Assembly: GCF_000620105.1 (NCBI RefSeq)
Contig: NZ_JHVK01000011.1
Coordinates: forward strand, 58,167 to 122,166
Direction: 5' to 3'
From: Microvirgula aerodenitrificans DSM 15089
Lineage (GTDB): Bacteria > Pseudomonadota > Gammaproteobacteria > Burkholderiales > Aquaspirillaceae
Length of the DNA: 64,000 nt
Position 1 is the first letter of the stretch. Every line of letters begins with the position of its first letter. The translations under genes and the position numbers were made by a program. Positions 8,232 through 19,019 of this stretch are shown piece after piece. The notes under the pieces are model-generated. The model was not told where the DNA came from. It saw only the letters and a program-made list of their open reading frames with translations, and searched no databases.

Positions 8232-9439
8232 CACGCTATCTTCCCTACTGGTGCTACTACCTGCACCAGGGCATGGTCACCGCCCTGGTCCTGCAGGGCG
8301 TGGTCGGCTATTTCCGCCATGCCGGCCTGGATCTGGCCCAGCTCAGCTGGCTGTCGCTGACCCTGCTGCCGTGGGTCGGCAAATTCCTGTGGGCGCCATG
8401 GTGCGAACGCCACGCGCTGTCGCTGCTCGGCAACCGCTATCAGGGCAGTCTGGTCCTGCTGCAGCTGGGCATGGCCGCGCTGCTGGCGACCATCGGCCTG
8501 CTGCCGCCGGACCACTCGGTGGTCACGATCGTGCTGGCGCTGACGCTGCTGACCCTGCTGTCGGCCAGCCATGGCATCTACGCCAACGGCATCACCATCT
8601 GCACCACCGATGACCGCAGCCGGCCGTTCGCCAATGCCGCCCAGGTTGGCGGCAGCTATCTGGGCATCCCGTTCGGTGCCTTTGCCTTTCTGGCCATCAC
8701 CCAGCACGCCGGCTGGCAGCGTGGTTTCTTCGCCATGGCAGCGCTGTCGCTGCTGCTGCTGGTGCCGCCCCTGCTGCTGCGGCGCCCGACCCGGCCGATG
8801 GCCGGCCAGCGACCGGCCAGGCTCGACCTGCACAGCCTGCGCGCATTGTGGCCGGCACTGGCGCTGACGGCGATCTACTACCTGGCGATGCGCGGCCTGC
8901 TGGGCCTGCAGACCGTGCTGCTGGTCGACCAGGGACTGAGCCTGACCGAGCTGGGCGAAGCCATCACCCTGTACAGCACGCTGGCCAGTGGCCTTGGCAT
9001 CCTGCTCGGCGGGCTGCTGGCCCGGCGCATTGGCGCCTGGCGCAGTCTGCTGCCGGTGATGGTGCTGCATGCCGCGCTGGCCACCCTGCTCGCCCTCGGC
9101 TATCCGCACTTCAGGCCATCGGCCTGGCTGCTGCTGTTCGGGCTGGTCAATGTCGCCGCCGCCATCGGTTTCGTCACCCTGTACAACGCGCTGATGGGAC
9201 TGGTGCGTCCGCACCAGCCCGCGTCGGACTACGCCCTGTTCCAGTCCACCGACATGGCCGTCGCCATGCTTGCCTCGATGGCCTCGCTGCGTCTGGCCCA
9301 CGACACCGGCTATCGCCCGGTTCTGGCCCTGCTCGCCGCGCTGGCCCTTCTCAGCCTGTGGCCGGCCAGCCGGCTGTGCCGCCGGCTTCGCCGCACCACT
9401 TCCGCCACTCCTCCCCTTCAGGATGCCCAACATGGCTAA
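8228..9439 (+). CDS. MFS siderophore permease (YbtX/FptX/RhtX-like)
   Basis: About 403 residues with roughly twelve hydrophobic segments and the AmpG-like MFS look of siderophore permeases encoded in pyochelin, rhizobactin and yersiniabactin loci (YYLHQGMVTALVLQGVVGYF at the N terminus; short basic interhelical loops such as LLRRPTRP and LARRIGAWRS). The likely job is moving ferric siderophore across the inner membrane, although export cannot be excluded. The start overlaps the NRPS stop (ATGA) and the end overlaps the start of the HMWP1 gene, so it is translationally coupled between the two megasynthases. That is an unusual place for the permease. Confidence 0.82.
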   Translation: MTRYLPYWCYYLHQGMVTALVLQGVVGYFRHAGLDLAQLSWLSLTLLPWVGKFLWAPWCERHALSLLGNRYQGSLVLLQLGMAALLATIGLLPPDHSVVTIVLALTLLTLLSASHGIYANGITICTTDDRSRPFANAAQVGGSYLGIPFGAFAFLAITQHAGWQRGFFAMAALSLLLLVPPLLLRRPTRPMAGQRPARLDLHSLRALWPALALTAIYYLAMRGLLGLQTVLLVDQGLSLTELGEAITLYSTLASGLGILLGGLLARRIGAWRSLLPVMVLHAALATLLALGYPHFRPSAWLLLFGLVNVAAAIGFVTLYNALMGLVRPHQPASDYALFQSTDMAVAMLASMASLRLAHDTGYRPVLALLAALALLSLWPASRLCRRLRRTTSATPPLQDAQHG

Positions 9440-12400
9440 CGCCCTTTCCGTCCCCTGCCCGGCCCCTGATATCGAGACCCTGCTGGAGCAGTACTACCCG
9501 GACAGCGAACCGGTTGCCGTCATCGGCCTCGCCTGCCGCTTCCCGGAGGCGGCCGACAGCGAGGCTTTCTGGCAGAACCTGCTCGACGGGCGCGAGTGCA
9601 GCCGCCGCTTTTCGCGCCAGGCGCTGCTCGACGCCGGGCTGGATGCCGCCACCGTCGACTCGCCGGATTTCGTCAATGTCGGCACCGTGCTCGACGAGGC
9701 CGATGCCTTCGATGCCGCGCTGTTCTCGTACTCGCGGCAGGAGGCCGAGTCGATGGACCCGCAGCAGCGGCTGTTCCTGCAAACCGCCTGGCATGCACTG
9801 GAACACGCCGGCTACGCACCACGGGACGTGCCACACAAGACCGGCGTGTTCGGCTCGGCACGGGTCAGTACCTATCCGGGCCGCGAACCGCTGCGCATTG
9901 CCGAGGTGGCACAGGTCAGGGGGCTGCAGTCGCTGATGGGCAACGACAAGGATTACCTCGCCACCCGCGTCGCCTACAAGCTGAATCTCGGCGGCCCGGC
10001 GCTGTCGGTGCAGACCGCCTGCTCCAGCTCGCTGGTCGCCGTACATCTGGCCTGCGAAAGCCTGCGCGCCGGCGAATGCGACATGGCCATCGCCGGCGGC
10101 GTGGCACTCTCCTTTCCGCAGCAGGCCGGTTATCTCCACCAGCCGGGCATGATTTTCTCGCCGGACGGTCACTGCCGGCCGTTCGATGCCGGGGCACAGG
10201 GCACCTTCCCCGGCAATGGCGTCGGTGTGGTGACCCTGCGCCGGCTGGGCGACGCGCTGCGCGACGGCGATCCGGTCATGGCCGTGCTGCGCGGCAGCGC
10301 AGTCAACAACGACGGCAATCGCAAGGTCGGCTATACCGCGCCGTCGGTGGCCGGCCAGCGCGAGGTGATCCGCGAAGCCCTGATGCTCGCCCGGGTCGAC
10401 TGCACGCAGATCGGTCTGATCGAGGCGCACGGCACCGCAACCCCGCTCGGCGATCCGGTCGAACTGGAAGCGCTGCGCGGTGCCTTTGCCGGTCGCCATG
10501 GCGGCCCGCGCTGCGCGCTGGGCTCGGTCAAGGGCAACCTCGGCCACCTGGACACGGCGGCCGGCATTGCCAGCCTGATCAAGGTGGTACTGGCGGTGGA
10601 ACGCGGGATGATTCCGCCCAGCCTGCATTTCCGCCAGGCCAACCCGGCACTGGCCCTGGAAACCAGTCCGTTCCATGTGCCATCCGCCGCCACGCCATGG
10701 ACCGGTGCCGAACGTCTGGCCGGCGTGTCCTCGTTCGGCATCGGCGGCACCAACTGCCACATGATCGTGGCCGCCCTCCCCGAGGCACTGCGCGCCAACG
10801 CTGCGTGTGACGACACACCCAGCGGCCAGGGCACGCTGCTGCTGAGTGCGGCCAGCGACGGCGCCCTGCGACGACTGGCTGCCGCTTATGCCGCAGCCAT
10901 GCGCCACACCCCGCCCGGCGACCTGGCACATACCGCGCTGCACGGGCGACAACTGGACCTGGCTTTCCGGCTGGCCGTGCCGCTGGGCGAGGAAACCGCT
11001 GCCGCGCTGGATGCCCATGCCGCCGGCGAGAGCGACATCCTGCTGCAGACCGGTCACGACGTCGCCGGCAGGCAGCTCTGGCTGTTCACCGGCCAGGGAT
11101 CGCACTGGCCCGGCATGGGCAGGGCCATGGCCGAGGGCTCGCCTGCTTTTGCCGCCTGCCTCGAGCGCTGCCTTGCCGCCTGCGACGTGCCACTCGATCC
11201 GCCCTTGCGCGAAGTCATGTCCGGCCAGCACGGTGCCCTGCTGGAACGCATGGACTACGCCCAGCCGGCCATCGTCGCCTTCGGGCTGGCCATGGCCGCC
11301 CACTGGCAGGCGCTGGGTCTCGAACCGGACATGGTGCTCGGTCACTCGGTGGGCGAATATGCGGCGGCGGTAGTCGCCGGTCACTACAGCATCGAGCAGA
11401 TCATGCCGCTGGTGCAGCGCCGCGGCGCCCTGATGCAGCAATGTGCCGGCGGGGCCATGCTGGCCGTGTTCGCCGACGAGGCGACACTGCTGCCGCTGGC
11501 CGGGGAACTGGGGCTGGATCTGGCCGTGTGCAATGGCCCGCGCCATCTGGTGCTCTCCGGTCTGCGCGATGCCATCGACGCGCTGGCCGCCGTCCTCGAC
11601 GCGCGGGAGATCCGCCATCAGCGGCTGAGCGTGGCCGGCGCGGCCCACTCGGCCCTGCTCGACTCGATCCTGGACGCCTACCAGCATGCGACCGCCCCGC
11701 TCCACGCCGCACCCGGCCGACTGCCGCTGATCTCCACCCTGCTCGGCACGGTGGTGGATGCCGACCGGCTGAATGAAGCGGATTACTGGCGCCGGCATCT
11801 GCGCGAGCCGGTGCGCCATGACCAGGCAGTGCGCTACGCACTGGACCACGGTGTCAGCGTGTGCCTGGAACTCGGGCCCGATGCATCGCTGACCGGCATT
11901 GGCCGGCGCGAAGCAGCGGATCGCGCCCACTGGATCGCCAGCGCACGGCGGCAGCAACCGGCACCGGCCCTGAGCGGCCTGGCGCTGCGGCAGCTGTATG
12001 CCGCCGGGGTCGGTCTGCCATGGCAGACCCTGCTGGCCACGAAAGGCCGCAAGGTGCATGCCCCCTGCTATCCGTTCGACCGCACGCGCTACTGGCGCGA
12101 AGCCGAACCGGCGGAAACCGGACCCGGCACGGCCGCCGACGCGGCCCTCGCCGCCGGCCGCCGCGTCGCCACTCACGCCGCCGCCAGCCTGGATCTGCCA
12201 CGGCTGCAGGCGCTGTATGACGGCGTGACCCTGCTGCATGCCATCTACGTCGATACCCTGGTGCAGCGCTGCGTCGGCGACGCCTTTGCGCACGGGGTGT
12301 CCGCCACCGGCATCCTGCGCAGCGGACGGCTGCTGCCCCGCCACCGGCAGTTGCTGGTCCGCCTGCTCGATGCCTGCGTCGAGGATGGCTATTACCGCCG

Positions 12401-15400
12401 TGACGGCGAGTGCTACCTGCCGGCGCAACCGGTTCCCCACGCCCGGCGTGACACGCTGCTGCTGGAACTGCGCAGCTACTGCGAAGGACTGGATGTCATT
12501 GCCGACACCCTGGCCCGGGCGGGCGACAGCCTGTACGCGATGATGAGTGGTCAGCTCGAACCGGTGGCGGTGATTTTCCCCGACGGCGCATCGAGCGGCG
12601 TCGAGGTGCTGTATCAGGAATTCAGCTTCGGCCGCTACTTCAACCAGATTGCCGCTGGCGTGGTGACCGGCCTGATGCGGGAACGGCAGGCCGACCGCCG
12701 GCCGCCGCAGCCGTTCCGGATACTGGAGGTCGGCGGCGGCACCGGTGGCACCACGGCCTGGCTGTTGCCGGAACTGGCCGGGCAGCCTGCACTGCATTAT
12801 GACTTTACCGATATCTCGCCGATCTTCCTGCGCCGCGCCGGGCAGAAATTCAGCGACCACGCCTTTATCGACTATCGCCGCTTCGATCTGCAGCAGGACG
12901 CCGGCGCCCAGGGCTTCGCTGCCGGCAACTACGATCTGATCATCGCCGCCAATGTCATCCACGCCACCCAGCACGTCGGCCGCGCCCTGGCGAACCTGCG
13001 CCCGCTGCTGAAAGCCGGCGGCCGCCTGCTGATGCGCGAAATCACCCGGCCGATGCGGCTGTTCGATTTCGTGTTCGGCCCGCTGGTCCTGCCACTGCAT
13101 GACCAGGATGCCCGCGGGGGCGGCCTGTTCCTGTCCACGGCACACTGGGCGGCACAGTGCCGCGCGGCCGGCTTTGCCCGGACCGACTGGCTGCCGGATG
13201 ACGGCAGCCCGACCGCGCAGATCAGCGAACACATCCTGCTGGCCCGTGTCGCCGGCGGCATGTCTGCCAGACTGGCCGCGCCGGGCGACAGCGACCCGGA
13301 TGCGCGGCTCGGCCAGGCACTGACCCGCGACGGCTGCTATCTGGCGGACTGGTCCGACTGCGCCGGCCAGCATGATGCCTGGCAGGAACGGCTGCGCCAG
13401 GTCAGCGATGTGCTGTCACACCGCCATGGCGATGGCCGGCCCGGCGTGGCGGCGGACATGCCGGCCAGCGCGCCGGACTGGCTGTCGCAGGTACGGCTGC
13501 ACTGGCAGGGGGCAGCCTTTGGCCAGGCCCGGCTTGAAATCGAGGGCTGCGACGCGGCCGGATGCTGGCGTTCCCTGACCGGTACCGCGCCACAGCCCGG
13601 GCTGCCGGGCCCGCAACCGGCACCGGACACGCATTACGACTGGCAGTGGGCCCCGTCCGGGCTGGCCGCGGTCCCCGATCACGGCGACTTTTCGCTGCCA
13701 GACGCCTGCGCGGCGATGACTGACGCGCTGCAACAGGCCGGGTTCACCTTTTCGTCGCAGGCGGCGCGAATCCTGCTGCCGCTGGACCCGGCATCGCCGT
13801 CAACGCGGGACATGACCGGTCCGTTGCTGGAAGCGCTGGCCGATCCGGCGCGCCGTCCGCTGTTCGTGATCACCCGGGCTGCCTGGGCACTCCGCGATGG
13901 CGACCGGGTCCAGCCGGCACACCGTGCGGCATGGGGCCTGCTGCGCGTGGCGGCGATCGAGCAGCCCGGACGGCAGATCGTGGCAATCGACCTTGCCCTC
14001 GACGCAGACTGGGCGGCGCTGCCGGCCGCCGTGGGCGCGGCAGCCGGCTCATGCTGGATCGCCATGCGCGACGGGCAGGCACTGCAGCCCCGCCTGGCGC
14101 TGCAGACACATATGGCGCCGGCCCTGCCGGCCGGCAGCCTGTGCAGCGAGGGCTGGCATCTGGTCACGGGCGCCTTCGGCGGGCTGGGCCGGATCAGCGT
14201 CGAATGGCTGGCACGGCAGGGCGCAACGCGCATTGCCCTGCTGGCGCCACACGCTGCCTCTGACTGGCCCGATTTCCGCCATGCCGTCAGCAGCCACCAT
14301 GCCTGCCAATTGCGCTGGTTGCGCTGCGATGTGGCGGACCCGATGCAACTGGCCGCCGCACTGCACGAGCTGCAGGCCGATGGCGGCATCGACGGGGTCA
14401 TTCACGCCGCCGGCCGGCTCGACGATGTGCCGCTGGCCCTGCTCACCCCCGAACGACTGGCACCGGTACTGGCACTCAAAGCGGAAGCCGCACACCAGTT
14501 GCACGACTGGCTGCTTGCGCATCAGGGACGCTATCTGCTGCTCTATTCCTCCGCTGCCGCCGCGCTGGGCGCGGCGGGCCAGGGCGCGCATGCCCTGGCC
14601 AGCGCCTATCTGGACGGACTGGCGCAGTCCGCTCCTGCCGGCAGTGCCCTGACCGTCATTTCCATGGCCTGGGGCGCCTGGGCCGACGTGGGTCATGCCG
14701 CCGATGCCGCCCTGCTGGACCGGCTCGCCACCGACGGCATGGGCGCCCTCGGTACGGCCGAGGGCCTGTGGCACCTGGAACAGGCGGTAATGCGCGGAGC
14801 GCCCTACCGGCTGGCGATGCGGGTCGTGCCGCAACGACTCGATCCGGTCCGGCGTGAATGGCTGGGCATCGCCACGACGGCCGCATCCCGGCCTCTGCCC
14901 CCGGCCAGCGCATCGGCCAGCCTCCCCCCGCCAGCCGGCTGCGATCCGCATGACGCCGATGCCCTGATCCGCTGGCTCGGCGCCCATGTTGCAGCCCAGC
15001 TGCGTCTCGATGATCCGGCGCAGCTGACGCCGCAACGCGATCTGCTGCAACTGGGTCTCGACTCGCTGCTGTTCCTTGAGCTGGGCAGCGCAGTCCAGCG
15101 CCAGTTCGGCATCCGCCTCGATGCCGGCAGCGCCTATCGCGAACTGACGCTGGCCGGGCTGGCGCGCCTGATCGCTGCCTCGGCCCCGCAGGCAGACCTG
15201 GCCGCGACCGCCCCGCTGGTTCACGATGCGGCCCGTCGCTTCGATCCCTTCCCGCTGACCCCGATCCAGCATGCGTACTGGCTGGGGCGCACCGACCTGA
15301 TCGACTATGGCGGGGTGGCCTGCCATGTGGTGTTCGAGTGGGACCTGCAGCACGAGCGCTTCGAACTGCCGCGCTTCGAGCGCGCCTGGAACAGCCTGAT

Positions 15401-18400
15401 ACAGCGCCATGACATGCTGCGCATGGTGATCGACGCCGATGGCCGCCAGCGCATCCTGCCCCGGGTGCCGGACTATCGGCCGCAACGCCACGATCTGCGC
15501 GCGCTGACCCCGGCACAGCAGGAAACGGCACTGGCCGAAACCCGGGACGCACTGTCCAGCCGCGTGCTGCCGGCCGACCGCTGGCCGCTGTTCGAGCTGG
15601 TCATCAGCGAGATCGACGACCGCCGCTACCGCCTGCACATGAACCTGGACCTGCTGCTGTTCGACGTGCAGAGCTTCAAGGTCATGATGGACGATCTGGC
15701 CCATGCCTATCGTGGCGACATCCTGCCGCCGCTCGAACTGGGTTTCCGCGACTACGTGCTGGCGGAGCAGGCACGACGCGGGCAACCGGCCTGGCGCGCT
15801 TCATGGCGCTACTGGCAGGACCTGCTGCCACAGCTGCCGCCGGCGCCGCGGCTGCCGGCATGCAGGGTGCGCAGCGGCATGCCGCCGACCTTTACCCCTT
15901 GCCAGGCCCGCCTGCCGCAGGCGGACTGGCAGCGGCTGAAAACAGAGTGGCAGGCCTGGGGTGTCACGCCGTCGGCCGCGCTGCTGACCCTGTTCGCCCA
16001 TACGCTGGAGCGCTGGAGCCGGCACCCGCGCTTTACCCTCAATCTGACCTTCTTCAACCGCCGCCCGGACCACCCGCAGGTTCCCGGCCTTATCGGCGAT
16101 TTCACCTCGGTGCTGCTGATCGACTTCGATCTGGCCCATGCGTCTCCGCTGCAGGACAGCATCCGCCAGACGCAGCAGCGCTTGTGGCAGCACCTGGCGC
16201 ACAGCCAGGTCAATGGTGTGGAACTGATGCGCGAGCTGGGCCGGGGCCGGGCGCAAAACCGGCAGCCACTGATGCCGGTCGTGTTCACCAGCATGCTCGG
16301 CATGTCGCTGGACGGTCAGAGCATCGACCAGGCCATGACCGGCCTGCTCGGCGATCCGGTCCACGTCTTTACCCAGACGCCGCAGGTCTGGCTCGATCAC
16401 CAGGTCATGGAGATCAACGGCGAACTGGTTTTCAGCTGGTACTGCATGGATGACGTTCTGGCAGACGGCACGGCCGCGGCCATGTTCGACGACTATTGCG
16501 CCCTGCTGCGCGGTCTGGTCGCCGAGCCGGCACGCATGACCCGGGCAGGACTCGTGCGCCAGCACGAGGATGGCAGTCTGGATGACTTCCCCCGCCAGCG
16601 CTGGCCGCTGAGCGAACGGGATGCCGACAGCCCCGACCTGCGCACGCTGGAAGACCTGCTGTGCCGCTGCCCCGGCATTGCCCGGGCAGCGGCCAGACCC
16701 GCTGCCGACGGCCGCGCCATCATGCTGGATCTGGTCGCGGACGACAGCGTACCGCTCATCACCCCGGCCTTCTCGCCCCTGACGCCGCTACTGCTGCCAA
16801 CGCTGGACCCGGCACAGTCGGCAGAAGTGGATGCCACCTGGACCTGGCTGGAAGCCCGCGCCCGCACCGGCATCACCGGCACACTGCACCGTCACGGCCT
16901 GTTCAGCCAGGCCGGCCAGGCCCATGACGTGGCGGAAGTCCACGCCCGCCTGCAGGCACTGCCGCAATATGGCCGGCTGCTGCGGCAGTGGCTGGCCATG
17001 CTGTGCGCGCACGGTGACCTGCGGCGCGAGGGCGACACTTTCATCTGCCTGCGCCCGCTGCAGCCGCAGTCCGGGGTCGCCCCGCTGCCGCAGGCCGGCT
17101 GGAGTCGCACACTGGGCCGCTATCTGGAAACCTGCATCGCCCGGCACGATGCGCTGCTCACGGGCACACAGTCGCCGCTGGCCCTGCTGTTCGACGATGA
17201 CGACGAGATCGCACGCTGCCTGTACAGCGACAATCCGGTCAGCGACTGCCTGAACCGGAGCGCGGCGCAACTCGCGGCGGCACTGGCCGGCGAACGCGAC
17301 GATCTGCGGGTGCTGGAAGTCGGCGCCGGCACGGCGGCGACCACCCGTCACCTGCTGCCGGCGCTGGCCGGCCGCCTGCACAGCTATCGCTTCACCGATG
17401 TCTCGACCCTGTTTCTGGACAGTGCCAGACAGGCCTTTGCCGACCGGCCCGAAGTCGGCTACGCGCTGTTCGACATCAACCGGCCGGTCGATTTCGACGC
17501 CCATGCCGACGACGGCTATGACCTGATCGTCGCCGTCAACGTCCTGCACGATGCCAGCCATGTCGTGCATTCGCTGCGTCGCCTCGGACGCCTGCTGAAA
17601 CCCGGTGGCTGGCTGCTGCTGATCGAGGCAACCGAACGCGACAGCGTGCTGCAGATGGCCAGCATCGGTTTTATCGAAAGTCTCAACGGCTACCAGGATT
17701 TCCGCGTCGACGACGACAAGCCGATGCTCGACCTGCCGCAGTGGCGCGATGCCCTGACCGAGGCCGGCTTTGCCCTGAAACTGAACTGGCCCGAGCAGGA
17801 ACGCTCGCCGATGCGCCAGCATCTGGTGCTGGCCCGGGCCGAACACGTCGCCCGGCTGGACACGCGCCAGGTCGAGCGCTGGCTGCGCGCTCAGCCCGGC
17901 ATCAGCCTGCCCGCACTGCAACTGCGCCAGTGCGAACAACTGCCGCAGGGCGAAGCGACGGAGGTGGCCGCCTCCGGGCAGGGCCGGGCCACGGCCGTGG
18001 CGCAGCCGGCACTGGAGGCGCAGGTTATCGCGGCCTGGCAAAGCCTGCTGTCGCAGGACATCTGCCGCGACAGCGATTTCTTCCTGTGCGGCGGTGACAG
18101 CCTGATCGCCACCCGCATGGTCGCGCGACTCCATCGCGACGGGGTGCACGGCGCCAGCCTGCAAAACCTGTTTGCACATCCGCTGCTGGCCGACTTCTGC
18201 GCCACGCTGCAGCCACTGCCGGCCAGCGGCAGTGGCGACATGCCGTTGCTGCTGGCATCGGGACGCCATGCCGGGTCGCTGTTCATGTTTCATGCCTCGG
18301 ACGGCGAAGTCGGCGCCTACCTGCCACTGGCCAGGCGGCTGGACCGGCAGGTGTTCGGCCTGCAGGCGGCAGACGCGCCGCGCACGGACACGCTGACGGC

Positions 18401-19019
18401 ACTGGCCGCACACCATGTCGCCGCGATACGCCGCCAGCAGGCGCACGGCCCGTATGCGCTGCTCGGCTGGTCCTACGGCACCTTCGTGGCCGCCGAGGCA
18501 GCGCGCCTGCTGCACGAACAGGGAGAAACGGTATCGCTGGTCCTGCTCGACCCGGTCTGCCGCGAGGATTTCCGCTGCCCGGATCGCACGGCCCTGCTGC
18601 GCCTGCTGGCGCAGGGGCGCATCGCGGTGTCGCTGCCCGATGACCTGGCGCAGCGGGACCCCGGACAGCAGCTCGCCTGCTTCCTGCACAACGCCACGGC
18701 GGCCGGCCTGCTGCCCGCCGCACCGGACCCGGCGCAGACGCACGAGTGGCTGCAGCGCATCGAATACCTGCTGGCGCTGCTGGTCTGCCACCCGCGGCCG
18801 GCGCCGCTGCCGATCCCGTGCCTGTGGCTGAGCGCGGCCGACCGCCCGACCGCGTGGCAACCCGCCGGGCACGACTGGCAGGACTGGGCGGCCGGGGCCG
18901 AGCGGCACACGCTGGACGGCGATCACTGGCAACTGGTGATGGACGACCGGCTGGCACAACAGGTCGCCACGCTGTTCGGGCAGTGGCGGCAGCACCACGA
19001 AATCAGGGAGACCGCATGA
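9432..19019 (+). CDS. irp1: HMWP1-like hybrid PKS/NRPS (KS-AT-MT-KR-ACP-Cy-MT-PCP-TE)
   Basis: 3195 residues; yersiniabactin HMWP1 is 3163. Domains in order: KS (TACSSS, Cys about 197; EAHGTATPLGD; GNLGHLDTAAG), AT (GHSVGEY near 637), C-methyltransferase (VGGGTGGTT near 1100), KR (TGAFGGLG near 1579), ACP (LGLDSLL, Ser near 1878), Cy3 (DLLLFDVQS), second methyltransferase (VGAGTAATT near 2629), PCP (GGDSLIATRM near 2890), thioesterase (GWSYG near 3013). It should extend the bis-thiazoline chain with malonate, C-methylate it, reduce it, add a third cysteine heterocycle and release it. Start at 9432 has AGGA 8 bases upstream; ATG at 9423 is the alternative. The KR position usually holding the catalytic Tyr reads His (GQGAHALASAYLD). 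Confidence 0.93.
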   Translation: MANALSVPCPAPDIETLLEQYYPDSEPVAVIGLACRFPEAADSEAFWQNLLDGRECSRRFSRQALLDAGLDAATVDSPDFVNVGTVLDEADAFDAALFSYSRQEAESMDPQQRLFLQTAWHALEHAGYAPRDVPHKTGVFGSARVSTYPGREPLRIAEVAQVRGLQSLMGNDKDYLATRVAYKLNLGGPALSVQTACSSSLVAVHLACESLRAGECDMAIAGGVALSFPQQAGYLHQPGMIFSPDGHCRPFDAGAQGTFPGNGVGVVTLRRLGDALRDGDPVMAVLRGSAVNNDGNRKVGYTAPSVAGQREVIREALMLARVDCTQIGLIEAHGTATPLGDPVELEALRGAFAGRHGGPRCALGSVKGNLGHLDTAAGIASLIKVVLAVERGMIPPSLHFRQANPALALETSPFHVPSAATPWTGAERLAGVSSFGIGGTNCHMIVAALPEALRANAACDDTPSGQGTLLLSAASDGALRRLAAAYAAAMRHTPPGDLAHTALHGRQLDLAFRLAVPLGEETAAALDAHAAGESDILLQTGHDVAGRQLWLFTGQGSHWPGMGRAMAEGSPAFAACLERCLAACDVPLDPPLREVMSGQHGALLERMDYAQPAIVAFGLAMAAHWQALGLEPDMVLGHSVGEYAAAVVAGHYSIEQIMPLVQRRGALMQQCAGGAMLAVFADEATLLPLAGELGLDLAVCNGPRHLVLSGLRDAIDALAAVLDAREIRHQRLSVAGAAHSALLDSILDAYQHATAPLHAAPGRLPLISTLLGTVVDADRLNEADYWRRHLREPVRHDQAVRYALDHGVSVCLELGPDASLTGIGRREAADRAHWIASARRQQPAPALSGLALRQLYAAGVGLPWQTLLATKGRKVHAPCYPFDRTRYWREAEPAETGPGTAADAALAAGRRVATHAAASLDLPRLQALYDGVTLLHAIYVDTLVQRCVGDAFAHGVSATGILRSGRLLPRHRQLLVRLLDACVEDGYYRRDGECYLPAQPVPHARRDTLLLELRSYCEGLDVIADTLARAGDSLYAMMSGQLEPVAVIFPDGASSGVEVLYQEFSFGRYFNQIAAGVVTGLMRERQADRRPPQPFRILEVGGGTGGTTAWLLPELAGQPALHYDFTDISPIFLRRAGQKFSDHAFIDYRRFDLQQDAGAQGFAAGNYDLIIAANVIHATQHVGRALANLRPLLKAGGRLLMREITRPMRLFDFVFGPLVLPLHDQDARGGGLFLSTAHWAAQCRAAGFARTDWLPDDGSPTAQISEHILLARVAGGMSARLAAPGDSDPDARLGQALTRDGCYLADWSDCAGQHDAWQERLRQVSDVLSHRHGDGRPGVAADMPASAPDWLSQVRLHWQGAAFGQARLEIEGCDAAGCWRSLTGTAPQPGLPGPQPAPDTHYDWQWAPSGLAAVPDHGDFSLPDACAAMTDALQQAGFTFSSQAARILLPLDPASPSTRDMTGPLLEALADPARRPLFVITRAAWALRDGDRVQPAHRAAWGLLRVAAIEQPGRQIVAIDLALDADWAALPAAVGAAAGSCWIAMRDGQALQPRLALQTHMAPALPAGSLCSEGWHLVTGAFGGLGRISVEWLARQGATRIALLAPHAASDWPDFRHAVSSHHACQLRWLRCDVADPMQLAAALHELQADGGIDGVIHAAGRLDDVPLALLTPERLAPVLALKAEAAHQLHDWLLAHQGRYLLLYSSAAAALGAAGQGAHALASAYLDGLAQSAPAGSALTVISMAWGAWADVGHAADAALLDRLATDGMGALGTAEGLWHLEQAVMRGAPYRLAMRVVPQRLDPVRREWLGIATTAASRPLPPASASASLPPPAGCDPHDADALIRWLGAHVAAQLRLDDPAQLTPQRDLLQLGLDSLLFLELGSAVQRQFGIRLDAGSAYRELTLAGLARLIAASAPQADLAATAPLVHDAARRFDPFPLTPIQHAYWLGRTDLIDYGGVACHVVFEWDLQHERFELPRFERAWNSLIQRHDMLRMVIDADGRQRILPRVPDYRPQRHDLRALTPAQQETALAETRDALSSRVLPADRWPLFELVISEIDDRRYRLHMNLDLLLFDVQSFKVMMDDLAHAYRGDILPPLELGFRDYVLAEQARRGQPAWRASWRYWQDLLPQLPPAPRLPACRVRSGMPPTFTPCQARLPQADWQRLKTEWQAWGVTPSAALLTLFAHTLERWSRHPRFTLNLTFFNRRPDHPQVPGLIGDFTSVLLIDFDLAHASPLQDSIRQTQQRLWQHLAHSQVNGVELMRELGRGRAQNRQPLMPVVFTSMLGMSLDGQSIDQAMTGLLGDPVHVFTQTPQVWLDHQVMEINGELVFSWYCMDDVLADGTAAAMFDDYCALLRGLVAEPARMTRAGLVRQHEDGSLDDFPRQRWPLSERDADSPDLRTLEDLLCRCPGIARAAARPAADGRAIMLDLVADDSVPLITPAFSPLTPLLLPTLDPAQSAEVDATWTWLEARARTGITGTLHRHGLFSQAGQAHDVAEVHARLQALPQYGRLLRQWLAMLCAHGDLRREGDTFICLRPLQPQSGVAPLPQAGWSRTLGRYLETCIARHDALLTGTQSPLALLFDDDDEIARCLYSDNPVSDCLNRSAAQLAAALAGERDDLRVLEVGAGTAATTRHLLPALAGRLHSYRFTDVSTLFLDSARQAFADRPEVGYALFDINRPVDFDAHADDGYDLIVAVNVLHDASHVVHSLRRLGRLLKPGGWLLLIEATERDSVLQMASIGFIESLNGYQDFRVDDDKPMLDLPQWRDALTEAGFALKLNWPEQERSPMRQHLVLARAEHVARLDTRQVERWLRAQPGISLPALQLRQCEQLPQGEATEVAASGQGRATAVAQPALEAQVIAAWQSLLSQDICRDSDFFLCGGDSLIATRMVARLHRDGVHGASLQNLFAHPLLADFCATLQPLPASGSGDMPLLLASGRHAGSLFMFHASDGEVGAYLPLARRLDRQVFGLQAADAPRTDTLTALAAHHVAAIRRQQAHGPYALLGWSYGTFVAAEAARLLHEQGETVSLVLLDPVCREDFRCPDRTALLRLLAQGRIAVSLPDDLAQRDPGQQLACFLHNATAAGLLPAAPDPAQTHEWLQRIEYLLALLVCHPRPAPLPIPCLWLSAADRPTAWQPAGHDWQDWAAGAERHTLDGDHWQLVMDDRLAQQVATLFGQWRQHHEIRETA

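Noticed and set aside
7706..9433. 575-codon minus-strand open frame opposite PCP2 and the permease
   Set aside because: Gln/Gly-rich antisense translation without motifs; the plus strand has a credible membrane protein.
9351..13373. 1340-codon open frame on the minus strand opposite the HMWP1-like gene
   Set aside because: Sequence is low-complexity Gln/Gly/Arg/His-rich with no domain, as expected for an antisense frame of high-GC coding DNA; the plus strand carries complete KS and AT domains.
15700..18000. KR domain of HMWP1 judged inactive because His replaces the usual Tyr position
   Set aside because: The same His variant is seen in other hybrid PKS ketoreductases with the GQGNH pattern, so inactivity cannot be claimed; noted only in the gene entry.
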